Shown here one piece after another: positions 34,256-44,066 of a DNA stretch of 64,000 nucleotides. Position 1 is the first letter of the stretch. The number at the start of each line of letters is the position of its first letter. The translations under genes and the position numbers were made by a program. The notes below the pieces were generated by a model. It ran no database searches, was not told the DNA's origin, and saw only the letters and a list, made by a program, of their open reading frames with translations. The DNA is taken from assembly GCF_900044055.2 (NCBI RefSeq), contig NZ_FCOX02000040.1, forward strand, positions 1 to 64,000, given 5' to 3'. The DNA is from Caballeronia calidae (GTDB lineage Bacteria; Pseudomonadota; Gammaproteobacteria; Burkholderiales; Burkholderiaceae).

Positions 34256-34828
34256 TATGTGTGAGCAGGTATTCGGGGTAGGCGTACTTTTTGTGCGAAA
34301 TCTGAATTAGGCCCGCCGAACCGCCTGCAGCAAGGCTTTGCCGTCGACGGGATCTCGCGCGATCTGTGGAAACGCAAGCCCATGATATTTCGCCGGTTTT
34401 CTGGTCTAATCGCCAATTGTTGCACGGATCGAACGAAGACCCCGGATCGTAAGTTGCCCTGCGTGCGAACGATCTCGTCAAGCACAATCATCATTGCATT
34501 CTGCTCAGCATGCCTGAGCGTTTCCGTAAGACCTCGAAGCAGCTGCTCAGGGTAAAACTCCGAAGCGACCGTCGCCTGTTTTGCGATGGTTATATTTAAG
34601 GTTCGCAAACCGGATGCAGGGGCAGCGTTGGGCCATCGGAAAAATTGGACCCGTTATGCTTAGTCAGAGAACAAGGCTCTCACTGTGTCAATTTCTGGCG
34701 CTTCAGGAGCCAATGGAGTGCACCGTACTGTTGGATCGGGGCAAGTCGGAGCAACGCTCGCAACCCGGACCCGGGAAGAAAAACAACGGAATGGCAATCC
34801 AGCAAATTCACGAAACCAAACCGAACTA
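34256..34828 (-). other. Remnant DNA between IS66 fragment and ABC-3C operon
   Basis: At 34271-34350 there is a block also found at 59801-59882. A minus-strand reading starting at a TTG at 34608 (RTLNITIAKQATVASEFYPE to about IMGLRFHR) looks protein-like for about 80 residues and then runs into the repeat and the IS66 piece, so it may be the broken start of a lost gene; I do not recognise it. From 34609 to 34828 I see nothing. Confidence 0.4.
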
Positions 34829-36775
34829 CTAAGGGGATTGCGGCCAGTCCTGTGGGATAAGCTTGACCCCTTTACGCCACCGCTCACGCACAGCCGCCTG
34901 AAACCGGGGGTCATCGCTGAAATCCGGGTGGTCAGTGATGATAATCTGGAAGCTGCCCTCCTCTTCTTCAATGACGTCGAATATCAACTTGTAAAGCGCC
35001 TTGACGGCTTTCCGGTCGGTATCGATCTTGGTGGGATCCACGTTTTCACGTCGTTCCGCATCTGGAGAAAAATGCGCCTGCGAAAGCTGGTCGAGCAGAA
35101 GAAATGAGGGCACGGGGCGCTTTCGTTCCGCGAACCACTTGTGCAGCGCAAGGTGCGCAACGATGTGATAGCCGACATGGTTTTCTCCGCTCCCAATTTC
35201 TCGCATCGGGATCGGCCGATTCGGGGTGTCTGCGACAATCGTCAGCGCTCTCGGATCGAGGCGAAGTGGACTATCCGAGTACTCGAGGTCGACACGCTCA
35301 GCGTAGTCGGAGAGACTACGGTTCACGTTGGACAGGCAAGACTCCAGACGCTCCTGGATGGCGTCAGCACTGACGGCTTCGTAAAGTTCCAGCTCCTGCT
35401 GTCTAAGCTTTGCGAGCTTGCTGCGTTGTTCACTAACGTCGGGCATCTCAGGTATGTTTTCGACATACAGGCTGATGCGGCCGACGACCAATGCTCGTCG
35501 CGCCTCGGTGTCCGATGCAAGTTGTAGTCGCTCGCTTGATCGCTTGATTGAGTTGAGTAACTCGCGATTCTCCTCCAGCTCGCGACGGTTCAGAATGAGT
35601 TTCTGTTCAATCTCAACGATCGCGGATTCAATGCGCGGCGTCGCCGAATCCATCGCGCCGCCGCGCTCCCCGATAGCGTCCTTTGCCGTACGCAGCTCGC
35701 CGATTGACGGCGTAGCAGACGCTTCAGGAAGGTCCTGGAGGCATAGTGGACAGGCATGATCCTGAGCTGACGGTTCAAAAACGGAAATTGCGTCTAGTCG
35801 CGCGACGTGTTCCGCGGCTTCCGTTGCGAATCCGCGCGAATTGCCTTCAAATGCGCGAGCCCGGTCTATCGCGGCCTGAATACCGCTTTGCGCCTGCAAA
35901 AGCTCGGTACGTTTTCGGGTCAGTCTATCAAATTCGGCCTGCTCGCCACCTTCTACAACAGGCCGCGCGATTGGAGCGTTTTGTATCCTTTTCAGGACTT
36001 CCACTTTCTCCGCCCACGATGCACTATCCGAGAGGTCGGTCAACCCGACCGACTTGGCCTCTGCCAGCAATGTGTCAGCACGGCTCACGCCGTCACCAAC
36101 TATTGCGGATGCTTCGGCCAGCCGTTTCTCGAGTCGCCGGATTTCAGCGCGGACCTGTTTCAGCCGTTGCTGGTTCTGGATATATTCATCAGTCACCGCT
36201 CCGAGAAAGTACGGCAACGTGTCCTTGATCGCCTGGGCGACAAAGCGATCGCTAGCACCATGAAACAAGACAGCCTTCTGCCCGATCTCGTTCTGGGACT
36301 GGAAGCAGAACGTGAGCGCGTGATTAAAGGTCGCGGATAGCGGCGGACGTGAGTGTCCCGCTGGCGGCTCATGAAGATAGTCCGTTATCCCCACCCATGA
36401 CGCCAGCATCGCCGACAACCCGTCGGAATTCGTGGTCTGCCGAAGTTCGGAGGCGTGTGGAATATCGAGCGACTGGCCGATCTTGATGAACACTGTCTCG
36501 CTCGATTTGCCGTTCCCGGCCGGAAGCTTGCGAGCGATGAATGCCTGCCCGTGCGTTGTCTGCAGCAACAGACCAAACCAAGCGGCCCCCCGCCGGATGA
36601 TTCCCTCCGGAACATCAAGCACCGACGAACCAAAGCAATAGTCGAGTACGCCGAGGATTGCGGATTTGCCTGTGCGGGAGTCACCGGAAATGATGTTCAC
36701 TTTTCCAGGCTTCAAAGGTAGAACCCGGTGTCGGCCATCATGGCTATACGCGACGATCGCTCTTATCTGAATCAT
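34829..36775 (-). CDS. ABC-3C system ATPase (DUF3732, SMC/Rad50-like)
   Basis: A protein of 648 residues. It begins with an SMC-type nucleotide-binding domain, IISGDSRTGKSAILGVLDYC with Walker A at 31-38. A coiled-coil section follows with a CPLC zinc-hook-like motif at about 341-344, then the DUF3732 C-terminal half with SGENHVGYHIVAHLALHKWF (ABC signature region) and FLLLDQLSQAHF near 560 (Walker B). DUF3732 proteins are the ATPase of three-component ABC (ABC-3C) conflict systems, which are thought to sense an invader and trigger an effector. Its ATG overlaps the stop of the middle component as ATGA. Confidence 0.9.
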   Translation of the reverse strand: MIQIRAIVAYSHDGRHRVLPLKPGKVNIISGDSRTGKSAILGVLDYCFGSSVLDVPEGIIRRGAAWFGLLLQTTHGQAFIARKLPAGNGKSSETVFIKIGQSLDIPHASELRQTTNSDGLSAMLASWVGITDYLHEPPAGHSRPPLSATFNHALTFCFQSQNEIGQKAVLFHGASDRFVAQAIKDTLPYFLGAVTDEYIQNQQRLKQVRAEIRRLEKRLAEASAIVGDGVSRADTLLAEAKSVGLTDLSDSASWAEKVEVLKRIQNAPIARPVVEGGEQAEFDRLTRKRTELLQAQSGIQAAIDRARAFEGNSRGFATEAAEHVARLDAISVFEPSAQDHACPLCLQDLPEASATPSIGELRTAKDAIGERGGAMDSATPRIESAIVEIEQKLILNRRELEENRELLNSIKRSSERLQLASDTEARRALVVGRISLYVENIPEMPDVSEQRSKLAKLRQQELELYEAVSADAIQERLESCLSNVNRSLSDYAERVDLEYSDSPLRLDPRALTIVADTPNRPIPMREIGSGENHVGYHIVAHLALHKWFAERKRPVPSFLLLDQLSQAHFSPDAERRENVDPTKIDTDRKAVKALYKLIFDVIEEEEGSFQIIITDHPDFSDDPRFQAAVRERWRKGVKLIPQDWPQSP

Positions 36776-37290
36776 GGTTGAAGTCCCAGAAGCGCGAGCG
36801 TGGTGCCAGATGTTCCGTTTTTTTGCAGCCAGCGTCCTACAAAGTGGCCCCGGCGGGCGCAGTCCTGCACGTCATGCCTCGCGTGTTTCACGTAGGTCGT
36901 CATTTTCTTTTTTGCGCTGTCCATCGGAGTCACGCTTGGCCCAGTAGTCGTTAGCGCCCCGTGATGAACGCCAAAAATGATTGCTTCCCTCACGTAGGGA
37001 CGTAAAATCTCGACGCCTCTTGCGATCGCGGAGCGCTCCAGCGGGTTATCCTGAAGCCAGGCAATGAGTGACGTTCGGATCGTGCTGGGTAGCTGTGAGC
37101 GCGTCTGGCCACGAAGCACGAGGCTTGCCCCCACAAACGACAGTTCCAGCGGCAATCCCGTTTCGCTTAATTGAGTCGAGAGCGCCTCCTGCCTGTATCC
37201 GAGTGCAATGTGCCATAGGACAACAGCGCAGAACGCGGGATTCAGGAGATTGCGCTGCTCAACCGTTCGCTCATGCCATGACGTCATCAC
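36772..37290 (-). CDS. ABC-3C system middle component
   Basis: A protein of 172 residues beginning MMTSWHERTVEQRNLLNPAF. The pattern NPAFCAVVLWHIALGY and the C-terminal KKMTTYVKHARHDVQDCARR...GRWLQKNGT match the small middle component of ABC-three-component systems. It is alpha-helical, without a catalytic motif. Both ends overlap neighbouring genes by four bases, so all three proteins are made in step. The middle component is thought to bridge the ATPase and the effector. Confidence 0.85.
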   Translation of the reverse strand: MMTSWHERTVEQRNLLNPAFCAVVLWHIALGYRQEALSTQLSETGLPLELSFVGASLVLRGQTRSQLPSTIRTSLIAWLQDNPLERSAIARGVEILRPYVREAIIFGVHHGALTTTGPSVTPMDSAKKKMTTYVKHARHDVQDCARRGHFVGRWLQKNGTSGTTLALLGLQP

Positions 37291-38498
37291 GTTGAGCTCT
37301 CGACATGCAGGTCGAGAATCGCTTCAAGACGCCCGGCAAAATCGGGATGCCAGCCAAGCCGTCGCTCGTCGGCGAGCATATGCAGTGATCCGCGACACAC
37401 CCAGGGAACGCTAACGCCTTTCTTGATCGGTACCAATCCGTCTTCCGCCCACTTTAGAATTGCCCGACCAGCCTTCATCATCTCCTTTTCGCCCGCAGTC
37501 TCTTCCAGTTCATCACAAACTTGCCCGCGGATGAGTTCCCACTCACGAATTAGTCGGGTCTCGTATTGCTTCAAATCCATGTCGAAAAGCAGATCATCGC
37601 GGGTCCAGAGAGATCTCTGACGGAATGCCTGCAGGTAACTCGTAATCGCATTGTGGATGCGGGACCGGCTACCACCGACCAGTTCGACCTGCTTGTAGAA
37701 GGGATAGTGAGCAAACTCTGGCAAGGAATCGAGCGCGACCATCAGAGCATCGATCTCATGGTCGATCGGTAAAGAATCAGGCTTCAACGATTCCTGTATT
37801 TCAAGAATCTGCGCATCCATTTCCGCACGGCTGATGCCCTCACCTGTACTTGCGAGTTCGTGTACCGCGCGGTGCAGCCACCAGCCCTCAAGCATCTGGA
37901 CGGCGACCTTCTGGTGATGGAGGGAGACGTGGTAAAGCTCTGACTGCAACTGGGCAGAGATTTCGTCCACGTTTGGCTGCTCGGGCACGACGAAGATGTT
38001 CTCGAGAAGCGCCGATCTCTCACTGTCTTGCAAAGCGAGAAAGGCCTTAAAGATCTCGGAAAGCTGTTCGTTTGTTGACGTTGCAGCAGCGTGCTTCAGG
38101 AGATTCGCGGCAGTTTCCACGTTGCGGTTCGCCGGATCGCAGGAAAGTGCCTCACATGCCGTTCCTTCGGAGACAGCGGCCGTCGTGATCAGAAAATGTG
38201 CGACGGCGTGCGGAATCTCGCCAGACGAAGAGCCGACCAGCCAGACGCGTAAAGTCTTCCAGAGCTCGGTGCTCAGGTCACCAAGGCTCGCGGCGGTATT
38301 CAGTGCATGTTTCGTTTGGAGCACCGCAACAGGATCACCGTCGGCGTGAAAACTGACGTCGTCGAGTGCTTCGATTTTGACAACGAAATCCGCCGTCCGG
38401 CTCTTCCTGACTGCCCACACTAGCGCGAGCCGAACCTGATAGAGGTAACCGAGCATTGATGGCCCGGCGTTGAAAGCGCTGACGCTCGTCTGCTTCAT
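37287..38498 (-). CDS. ABC-3C system effector (Mrr/Cap4-like N-terminus plus ABC-3C C-terminal domain)
   Basis: A protein of 403 residues from the ATG at 38498 (MKQTSVSAFNAGPSMLGYLY). A longer reading goes to 38693 but gives a low-complexity, unlikely N-terminus. The first 70 residues, VKIEALDDVSFHADGDPVAVLQTKHAL (E43, D46/D47, Q61-x-K63), form a PD-(D/E)xK-type nuclease core as found in Cap4 and Mrr-like effectors. The remainder is the ABC-3C C-terminal domain with helices such as MLEGWWLHRAVHELA and IREWELIRGQVCDELEE. It is the first gene of the operon; DNA cleavage on activation is the likely role. Confidence 0.85.
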   Translation of the reverse strand: MKQTSVSAFNAGPSMLGYLYQVRLALVWAVRKSRTADFVVKIEALDDVSFHADGDPVAVLQTKHALNTAASLGDLSTELWKTLRVWLVGSSSGEIPHAVAHFLITTAAVSEGTACEALSCDPANRNVETAANLLKHAAATSTNEQLSEIFKAFLALQDSERSALLENIFVVPEQPNVDEISAQLQSELYHVSLHHQKVAVQMLEGWWLHRAVHELASTGEGISRAEMDAQILEIQESLKPDSLPIDHEIDALMVALDSLPEFAHYPFYKQVELVGGSRSRIHNAITSYLQAFRQRSLWTRDDLLFDMDLKQYETRLIREWELIRGQVCDELEETAGEKEMMKAGRAILKWAEDGLVPIKKGVSVPWVCRGSLHMLADERRLGWHPDFAGRLEAILDLHVESST

Positions 38499-38842
38499 CG
38501 TGTGTATGCTCCTGCGCACCACGCTCAAATCACGTGCAACTGCTCGGCACGTCGGGGCATCCACCTTCTGGGGGCAGCGCAGCAGACCAAGCACGAGCCA
38601 CGGTACAAAGCGGCGTGCGGGCGATGGCACCGAGGTCGCCAAATCCATTGCAGAGGACGCTAGTGGCCGCACGTATTCCCGCGGGTCGCACATCTTGAAC
38701 GCGGTCGACGCCGCAACAAAGCATTAAATGCGCGTTTCGTATGAGACTGCGGGACCTCATCGGCTTTTGCCTCGGACGTGTCGAAACGTGAATAGGCGCT
38801 CTCGCCCGCCAAGTTGCCCCCGATTTCTCATGGTTTTATCTA
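38499..38842. other. Upstream region of ABC-3C operon
   Basis: Non-coding upstream sequence that should contain the ABC-3C promoter; I cannot place -35/-10 boxes with confidence. It ends at the IS5-family element. Confidence 0.4.
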
Positions 38843-40018
38843 GGGAAGGTCTGCATAAATATCTTCCGCGGCGCTTGCCGAGAAAGACGACGGCTGCGAC
38901 GATATGAGGATGAAACAAGCTAATCTTGGATTCGATTTGACGACCAAACGTACGCGTAAGCGCGAGTTCCTTGACGAGATGAATCGGGTTGTTCCGTGGG
39001 CCAAACTCGTTGAGTTGGTCACGCCACACGCGCCCGAGGGCAAGAGAGGACGACCGCCATTTGCTGTCGAGACGATGCTGCGCATCCACTTCATGCAGCA
39101 ATGGTTCACGTTGAGTGATCCCGCGATGGAAGAGGCGCTGCATGACATGCCGCTGTTTCGGGAGTTTGCAGGACTGGATAACTGGAATATGCGCTTGCCT
39201 GACGAGAGCACGATACTGAGGTTCCGGCATCTTCTCGAAAAGCATGAGCTTGCCGCGCAGATGCTGGAGACGGTCAACGCGCTGCTGAGCGGCAAAGGCC
39301 TGCTGCTCAAAGCGGGTACGGTGGTTGATGCCACGCTGATCGCGGCGCCAAGTTCGACCAAGAATGCCAGTGGTGAGCGAGACCCCGAGATGCATCAGAC
39401 CAAGAAGGGAAACCAATGGTACTTCGGGATGAAGGCCCATGTGGGTGCTGACGCGGACTCGGGTCTGGTACACACGATCAGAGGAACGGCGGCAAATGTG
39501 CATGACGTGGTCGAGGCGAGCGCGCTGCTGCATGGCAAGGAAACCGACGTGTATGGCGATGCGGGTTATCGAGGCGCGGACAAGCGCACGAACGCGCGGA
39601 CATTGAGGTGGCATGTCGCGATGGGCCCGGGCAAGCGTGCTGCGCTGGACAAGAACAACAAGCTCGACGCCGTTCTTGATGAAATTGAATACCTCAAGGC
39701 AAGTATCCGGGCGAAAGTCGAGCATCCATTTCGCGTGATCAAGCGGCAGTTTGGTTTCGTCAAGGTTCGCTATCGCGGCTTGAAGAAGAACACTGCTCAA
39801 CTAACAACGCTGTTCGCGCTCTCGAATCTTTGGATGGCGCGGCGCAAGTTGCTCAACGTTTGAGCAGAAAAGCCCGCGAACCGCAGCAACCGACGGATTG
39901 GATGTGAATTTTTCGACCTCTTTTATCATCGCGTCCGTCGGATAAACGATCTCTTAAGGCACACCGAATTCGAATGTGGCACACAGTCGCTTTAAAAAGG
40001 CGTTATTCAGACCTTCCC
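38843..40018 (+). mobile_element. IS5-family insertion sequence
   Basis: Ends are GGGAAGGTCTGCATAA at 38843 and the complement of GGGAAGGTCTGAATAA ending at 40018. The sequence CTA directly flanks both ends (38840-38842 and 40018-40021), consistent with a short CTA/CTAG-type target as is usual for IS5. It holds one transposase gene and looks intact. Confidence 0.85.
38904..39863 (+). CDS. IS5-family transposase
   Basis: A protein of 319 residues. It has the IS5 N-terminal helix-turn-helix region (RKREFLDEMNRVVPWAKLVE, GRPPFAVETMLRIHFMQQWF), then the DDE core with GTVVDATLIAAPSSTKN (Asp), VYGDAGYRGADKR (Asp) and RAKVEHPFRVIKRQFGFVKVRYRG (Glu in the YREK-like region). Length and all three catalytic residues are normal, so it is probably active. 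No frameshift is needed, unlike some IS5 relatives. Confidence 0.92.
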   Translation: MRMKQANLGFDLTTKRTRKREFLDEMNRVVPWAKLVELVTPHAPEGKRGRPPFAVETMLRIHFMQQWFTLSDPAMEEALHDMPLFREFAGLDNWNMRLPDESTILRFRHLLEKHELAAQMLETVNALLSGKGLLLKAGTVVDATLIAAPSSTKNASGERDPEMHQTKKGNQWYFGMKAHVGADADSGLVHTIRGTAANVHDVVEASALLHGKETDVYGDAGYRGADKRTNARTLRWHVAMGPGKRAALDKNNKLDAVLDEIEYLKASIRAKVEHPFRVIKRQFGFVKVRYRGLKKNTAQLTTLFALSNLWMARRKLLNV

Positions 40019-40476
40019 TAGCGAAGCGATTCTCTCACATTATGCGAAGAATTTCATAAGCTCGACCAACGGACGGAGACCGGGCGTATTGGATCGCTGG
40101 GTCGGCACGCGCGCGCGTTTGGCGACGACGGCCGAACCGTCGACGTCGAGGTCGTCCACGAAAACTCTCGCGACGATGTTTCCGCGAGACGCTGACGATC
40201 GATTATGCGCACGCCTGAAAGCATTCGCCCCCTGGATGCCGGCTGCCCCGCACGGTCACGGAAATGGGACATTGACTCTCGATCGGCCATAGCCGACGCT
40301 CGCCTTCATCCGCCGTGCGGCCGCAGCGCGCCGCTTCGCTGTCATTCGCGACGCGGCGCGGTCGAACGTCGGCTTCAGGGAACGGCGAACGAGTCTTGCT
40401 CCCCGGTTGACGACCGCAACCATGCGAACCATGGGGCTGCCAGCGCCTCCACTTCACCTCGGTCGTATTATTTGTC
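40019..40476. other. Non-coding stretch with dispersed repeat copy
   Basis: No gene can be supported here. A block at 40294-40370 is about 85% identical to 50694-50769 and more weakly resembles about 54860-54930. Confidence 0.5.
40294..40370 (+). repeat. Dispersed intergenic repeat, copy 1
   Basis: Shared segments with copy 2 include CGACGCTCGCC, TTCATCCGCCGTGCGGC and CGCCGCTTCGCTGTC. No coding signal is visible, so it is a repeated non-coding block or the residue of a common ancestral gene. Confidence 0.6.
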
Positions 40477-41193
40477 CTATTGCCTGACTTTAACGTGCAG
40501 ATGGGTTACAACGCCAGATGCGTCCGGTGTAACTTTGCACTCAAGATACCTTTGCTTACGCACCAGCTCGCCGAGCTTCGTGAATCCATAATTTCGAGGA
40601 TCGAATGACGTGTTGTTTTTGCTTATGAATGAGCCCACCGTCGAAAGCGGTGCCCATCCACCGTCGCGAGACGTTTCATTGATTGCGTGAATCAAAAGCC
40701 GTTTTAAATCAGGCACGCCGGCGACGCTTATCGACTCCGCTTTGTCGCCAGTCTTCCTCAAGACCTCAAAGAAAACGAACTTGTCGCAAGCGGCAATGAA
40801 CGGCTCGGGTGTCTTCCGCTCGCCGAGTCCGTAGACAAGCTTCCCGGCTTCCCGAAGGCGTGTCGCGAGCCTCGTGAAGTCGCTGTCACTGGAAACAATG
40901 CAGAATCCATCAACGTTACCTGCATATAGAAGATCCATCGCGTCAATGATAAAGGCGGAGTCCGTTGAATTCTTGCCTTTTGTGTATGCAAATTGTTGAA
41001 CGGGTTGGATTGCGTATCGATGCAACTGGTCCTTCCATCCTGCCAAATTCTGTGTCGTCCAGTCTCCGAAGGCGCGCTTAACCGTCGCGGTTCCATACTT
41101 TGCTACTTCTTCCAACAACTCCCTTACAACCGCCGCCGAAGCATTGTCGGCATCGATTAGCACGGCAAGTTTAATTAAATCCCCGTTCGCCAT
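40477..41193 (-). CDS. NYN-domain nuclease with C-terminal OST-HTH/LOTUS domain
   Basis: A protein of 238 residues. The ATG at 41193 has a GGAG site 8 bases upstream and gives MANGDLIKLAVLIDADNASA; a longer reading to 41283 is unlikely. The NYN (PIN-like) nuclease core shows AVLIDADN (D14, D16, N17), KGKNSTDSAFIIDAMDLLY, and FCIVSSDSDFTRLATRLRE, three acidic clusters expected for metal binding. Residues about 150-235 (VPDLKRLLIHAINET, DGGWAPLSTVGSFI, NYGFTKLGELV) are an OST-HTH/LOTUS-type RNA-binding domain. This LabA/DUF88 layout is common in bacteria; function is probably RNA cleavage. It is a single gene here. Confidence 0.88.
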   Translation of the reverse strand: MANGDLIKLAVLIDADNASAAVVRELLEEVAKYGTATVKRAFGDWTTQNLAGWKDQLHRYAIQPVQQFAYTKGKNSTDSAFIIDAMDLLYAGNVDGFCIVSSDSDFTRLATRLREAGKLVYGLGERKTPEPFIAACDKFVFFEVLRKTGDKAESISVAGVPDLKRLLIHAINETSRDGGWAPLSTVGSFISKNNTSFDPRNYGFTKLGELVRKQRYLECKVTPDASGVVTHLHVKVRQ

Positions 41194-41508
41194 ATTGTTC
41201 TCTCCGTTCGCCGGCGTTGTTATCTTAGAACGCTGATTGTTGCCGATTTGAGCATTGGTGTCGAACCTCGGGCTTCGCTGCATGCAAACGATGGAAGAGT
41301 TACGCGCAGAAGTCGGCTGCCCTCATAAGACGTTCGACCAGGCTCCCTTGGGCGTCGTCAATATGGCGGTTTGGCGATGGTGCGGGAGCAGCGTAGCGCG
41401 ACCGACGCTTCCGGCGTCAAATTCGCCCGACGGGCGAACTTCGGGCACCGCGGCCACCAACGGATCGCCACTAGCTCACAATTTCGAACCAGCCCGGATG
41501 GCGCAACA
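41194..41508. other. Intergenic stretch upstream of NYN gene
   Basis: No complete gene is visible. A reading frame from 41371 on the plus strand runs through low-complexity sequence into the integrase fragment. Confidence 0.4.
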
Positions 41509-41772
41509 CCGAGAGACGAGGAACTGCGCCGCCGCCGCGAGTATATGGAGCACGTGCGAGGTTTGGCGCCGAAGACGCGGAGCATGGCCCTGCGCATCGT
41601 CGGGCGGTTGCTGACGACTCATTTCGGCGAGGGCACCGTCGATGTCGCCGCGATCAGGGCTGAGCATGTTCGGCGCTTTTTCACCTGGCAAGCGAAGCAC
41701 TATGGCGCAAATGACGTCGACCGATTCAACGGACTGGATGCGGACGCCCACCATTATTGGGTCTACCCTTAG
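41509..41772 (+). pseudogene. Tyrosine recombinase fragment (N-terminal core-binding domain)
   Basis: The frame reads RDEELRRRREYMEHVRGLAP, KTRSMALRIVGRLLTTHFG and EHVRRFFTWQAKHY, which is the SAM-like core-binding region of phage/RIT integrases. It stops after about 85 residues, before any catalytic residue. The part upstream of about 41509 is not integrase-like. It is probably a relic of an element that once lay here. Confidence 0.55.
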
Positions 41773-41916
41773 CTCCGTCTCGAGCTCAGACCTATTCGAG
41801 GCTAAGACACCCGCAACCGGCCGATGACGCGTGATCCTAAAGTTCCTGACGCAGAGTGCCGATATCCTCGGAGCGTCAGGAGATCCGTCTTAACACTGAA
41901 GTCTGAAGGAGATGCT

Positions 41917-42576
41917 GTGTTTACGTTCCGTTTGAGTTCCGTCAAAGCCCCGCTTTCTGCGCTATCCATTGTCATGGCTGTGTCGGGATGTGCGTCCAGC
42001 ACCTTTTCGTACACGTTGCCATCAGGCCAGCGCACCATAACGACGACAAAAACGATCGATAAACCGCGAGAAGCGGTCTGGGCGTCTGCGGTACCTTCTC
42101 TTGGGAAGGACTTTTTCGTCATCAACAACATAGACAAGGCCTCGGGACTTATAAACGTGAGCTACTCGGGCGATCCTCACCAGTTCATCGACTGTGGGCG
42201 CGTCGCTGCTTCATTCACGAACGCTCGTGGCACTCAGAACTACAATTTCGATGGGTCTATCAAGGATGCTCTTTATACGCAATTCGCATCGCCGAACATG
42301 ATCAACATCATCCGACAGATGAATCTTGATGGTCGCATAAACATCATTTTCGAATCACCAACTCCAGACACAACTACCGTCACAGTGAATGCACGCTACG
42401 TGGTTGAGCGGCGCATTCAGGCGCGGGCCCCTAACGGCGCTGCTGATGCCCGACGCGATGAGATTGCTTTTAGTTCGAATGGCCGCGGCGATTTTCCGCC
42501 CCTCGGAAATGCGGTTCCGACGGCTTGCCTTCCTACTGGAAAGCTTGAGCAAGATGTGCTGAATCTAATTAAGTGA
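41917..42576 (+). CDS. Probable lipoprotein of unknown function
   Basis: A protein of 219 residues. The GTG at 41917 is chosen because AAGGAG lies 5 bases upstream and because it places a proper signal peptide at the start: basic VFTFRLSSVK, a hydrophobic stretch to residue 20, then the lipobox A-V-S-G-C with C25 as the lipid-bearing residue. The mature part has TLPSGQRTITTTKTID and a beta-rich body, ending TACLPTGKLEQDVLNLIK. It should be attached to the inner or outer membrane. I do not recognise the domain. It stands alone among the defence and mobile genes. Confidence 0.7.
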   Translation: MFTFRLSSVKAPLSALSIVMAVSGCASSTFSYTLPSGQRTITTTKTIDKPREAVWASAVPSLGKDFFVINNIDKASGLINVSYSGDPHQFIDCGRVAASFTNARGTQNYNFDGSIKDALYTQFASPNMINIIRQMNLDGRINIIFESPTPDTTTVTVNARYVVERRIQARAPNGAADARRDEIAFSSNGRGDFPPLGNAVPTACLPTGKLEQDVLNLIK

Positions 42577-43338
42577 GCAAGGAAGGCATCGTCGAAGAAC
42601 GGCGGGTTTAGGGCGCGCGCTCATTTACCGCCCGTCCTCCCGTGCATCGGAGTTTCGCTCACCGTCACACGTCTAATTCGTTGCCGATCGCCGGCGTTGA
42701 AAGCGGGCCCGATCAATGCGATCTGCATTCTTCGGCCTTTGCCGTCATTCGATTATCAGCTCTGGGGGACGGCAAGAAATCACTTTGCGACGTTCGAAAA
42801 CAATTGCCGCGCGGATCTCCGGCGGTCGTTCCGGCTGCTCTCCCCCATGCACGTTCGAAAGCCAACAGTACCTTTTCAAAAGTCGACTATCGGCGTCGCC
42901 GCGACCATCAACACCGCCAATGTGCCCAGATGATAGGACGATGGGCGCCGGCCGCCGGACTTGCGCAAACAGCCGAACCCGAGACATTCGATGCGCCGCA
43001 CGAAGAAAACCTCGAGTACAAACGCACGAAGTACGTCAGAGCCATCCAGTTGATGTTCGACTTTAGCAGGATCGAAAGCGTAATCTCGTGAGCCGGCGTC
43101 GCAGTCGGCGAGGCGATTGAGATCTCGGGATCGACCGACAGACGAGGCAAATCACGACGCGCCGGCTTTGTGACAGGGTATCGAAAGGATTTCGGATCTT
43201 GTTAAGTCTCTCTCAAGTTCGCGTTACGAATGTCGATATTCATTGAGGTGCGATTGTGTATATTGCTGGCCAAAGCGACGCCGACCTCGGGGTCACCAAG
43301 ATACGAACGAAGTCTCTAACTTGGCGGGTTTCATTACG
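42577..43338. other. Intergenic stretch with no supported gene
   Basis: About 760 bp with several short overlapping reading frames on both strands and no ribosome site or protein-like pattern. A plus-strand stretch around 42960-43090 (EPETFDAPHEENLEYKRTKY) looks like the tail of a lost gene, but no family can be named. Confidence 0.4.
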
Positions 43339-43647
43339 ATGAAGAAACAAAAAGGGGCGTGCCCGTTCTGTTCGCAATCGGTGGAGCCGATTGTGGTTGA
43401 GGAAAACACTCTTCGCCGGGACAAGCTTCGCTGTCCCGAGTGCGGTGAGACCATGTACTTGTGCCGTTCTCCCGGGTGCCACGATTTTGCGAAAGGTACA
43501 ACGGTCTATGATCACGAACTCTGCCCTTCATGCACCGGAACCGCAGGCAACGTAGCTGGCGAGATCGGCAAAACGGTACTTAAGGTCGGTGGGGCGGTGG
43601 CGACGGCACTGGCTACGGCGGTAGTGTTAGGCAAGGCGAAAAAGTAG
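43339..43647 (+). CDS. Small zinc-ribbon protein with hydrophobic tail
   Basis: A protein of 102 residues starting MKKQKGACPFCSQSVEPIVV. Four Cys pairs (CPFC, CPEC, CRSPGC, CPSC) suggest two zinc ribbons. The last 35 residues, GEIGKTVLKVGGAVATALAT plus a short basic end, are Ala/Gly-rich and could form a membrane or amphipathic segment. Family not recognised; no clear partner beside it. The frame continues upstream to 43243 but without a better start. Confidence 0.65.
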   Translation: MKKQKGACPFCSQSVEPIVVEENTLRRDKLRCPECGETMYLCRSPGCHDFAKGTTVYDHELCPSCTGTAGNVAGEIGKTVLKVGGAVATALATAVVLGKAKK

Positions 43648-44066
43648 CTAAATCGCCTCCTTTTGTTTCCGCGACCAATACATGATGTCGATCCTGCTGA
43701 TCGAGATGTTCGGCTCGTCGTCCATATCGACCACATCTTAAAGATCTTGACGTCTTTGTCCTCACCAAGGCGCCGACAGCACGCTACAGCCTGATCCCAC
43801 TCAAATGAGCCTTACTGACCCGCTCGTACAGCCTCGCCATCACGGGCCGATAACTTCAATTGACCGAGAACCCTCAGCTCGGGCTGAAGAGCGTTCAGTC
43901 TCCGAAGTAAACCATTGGTCGAGTGCAAGCGTCGTTCGCGATTGCCATGATAGGGGGCCGCGAAATGTGGAAAGGCTTTCAGATCTCCAGTCACCAGCGG
44001 CGGCATCCAAACTAACGCTTCTTCCAGAAAGAATTGTGATAGTCGTAACGTAGTCGCTCCGAAAAA
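43648..44066. other. Intergenic stretch before the PLD/helicase operon
   Basis: No supported gene. It should hold the promoter of the operon beginning at 44067, but no convincing boxes are seen. Confidence 0.4.

Noticed and set aside
38757..39800. Minus-strand reading frame of 347 residues
   Set aside because: Antisense to the IS5 transposase with its DDE residues.
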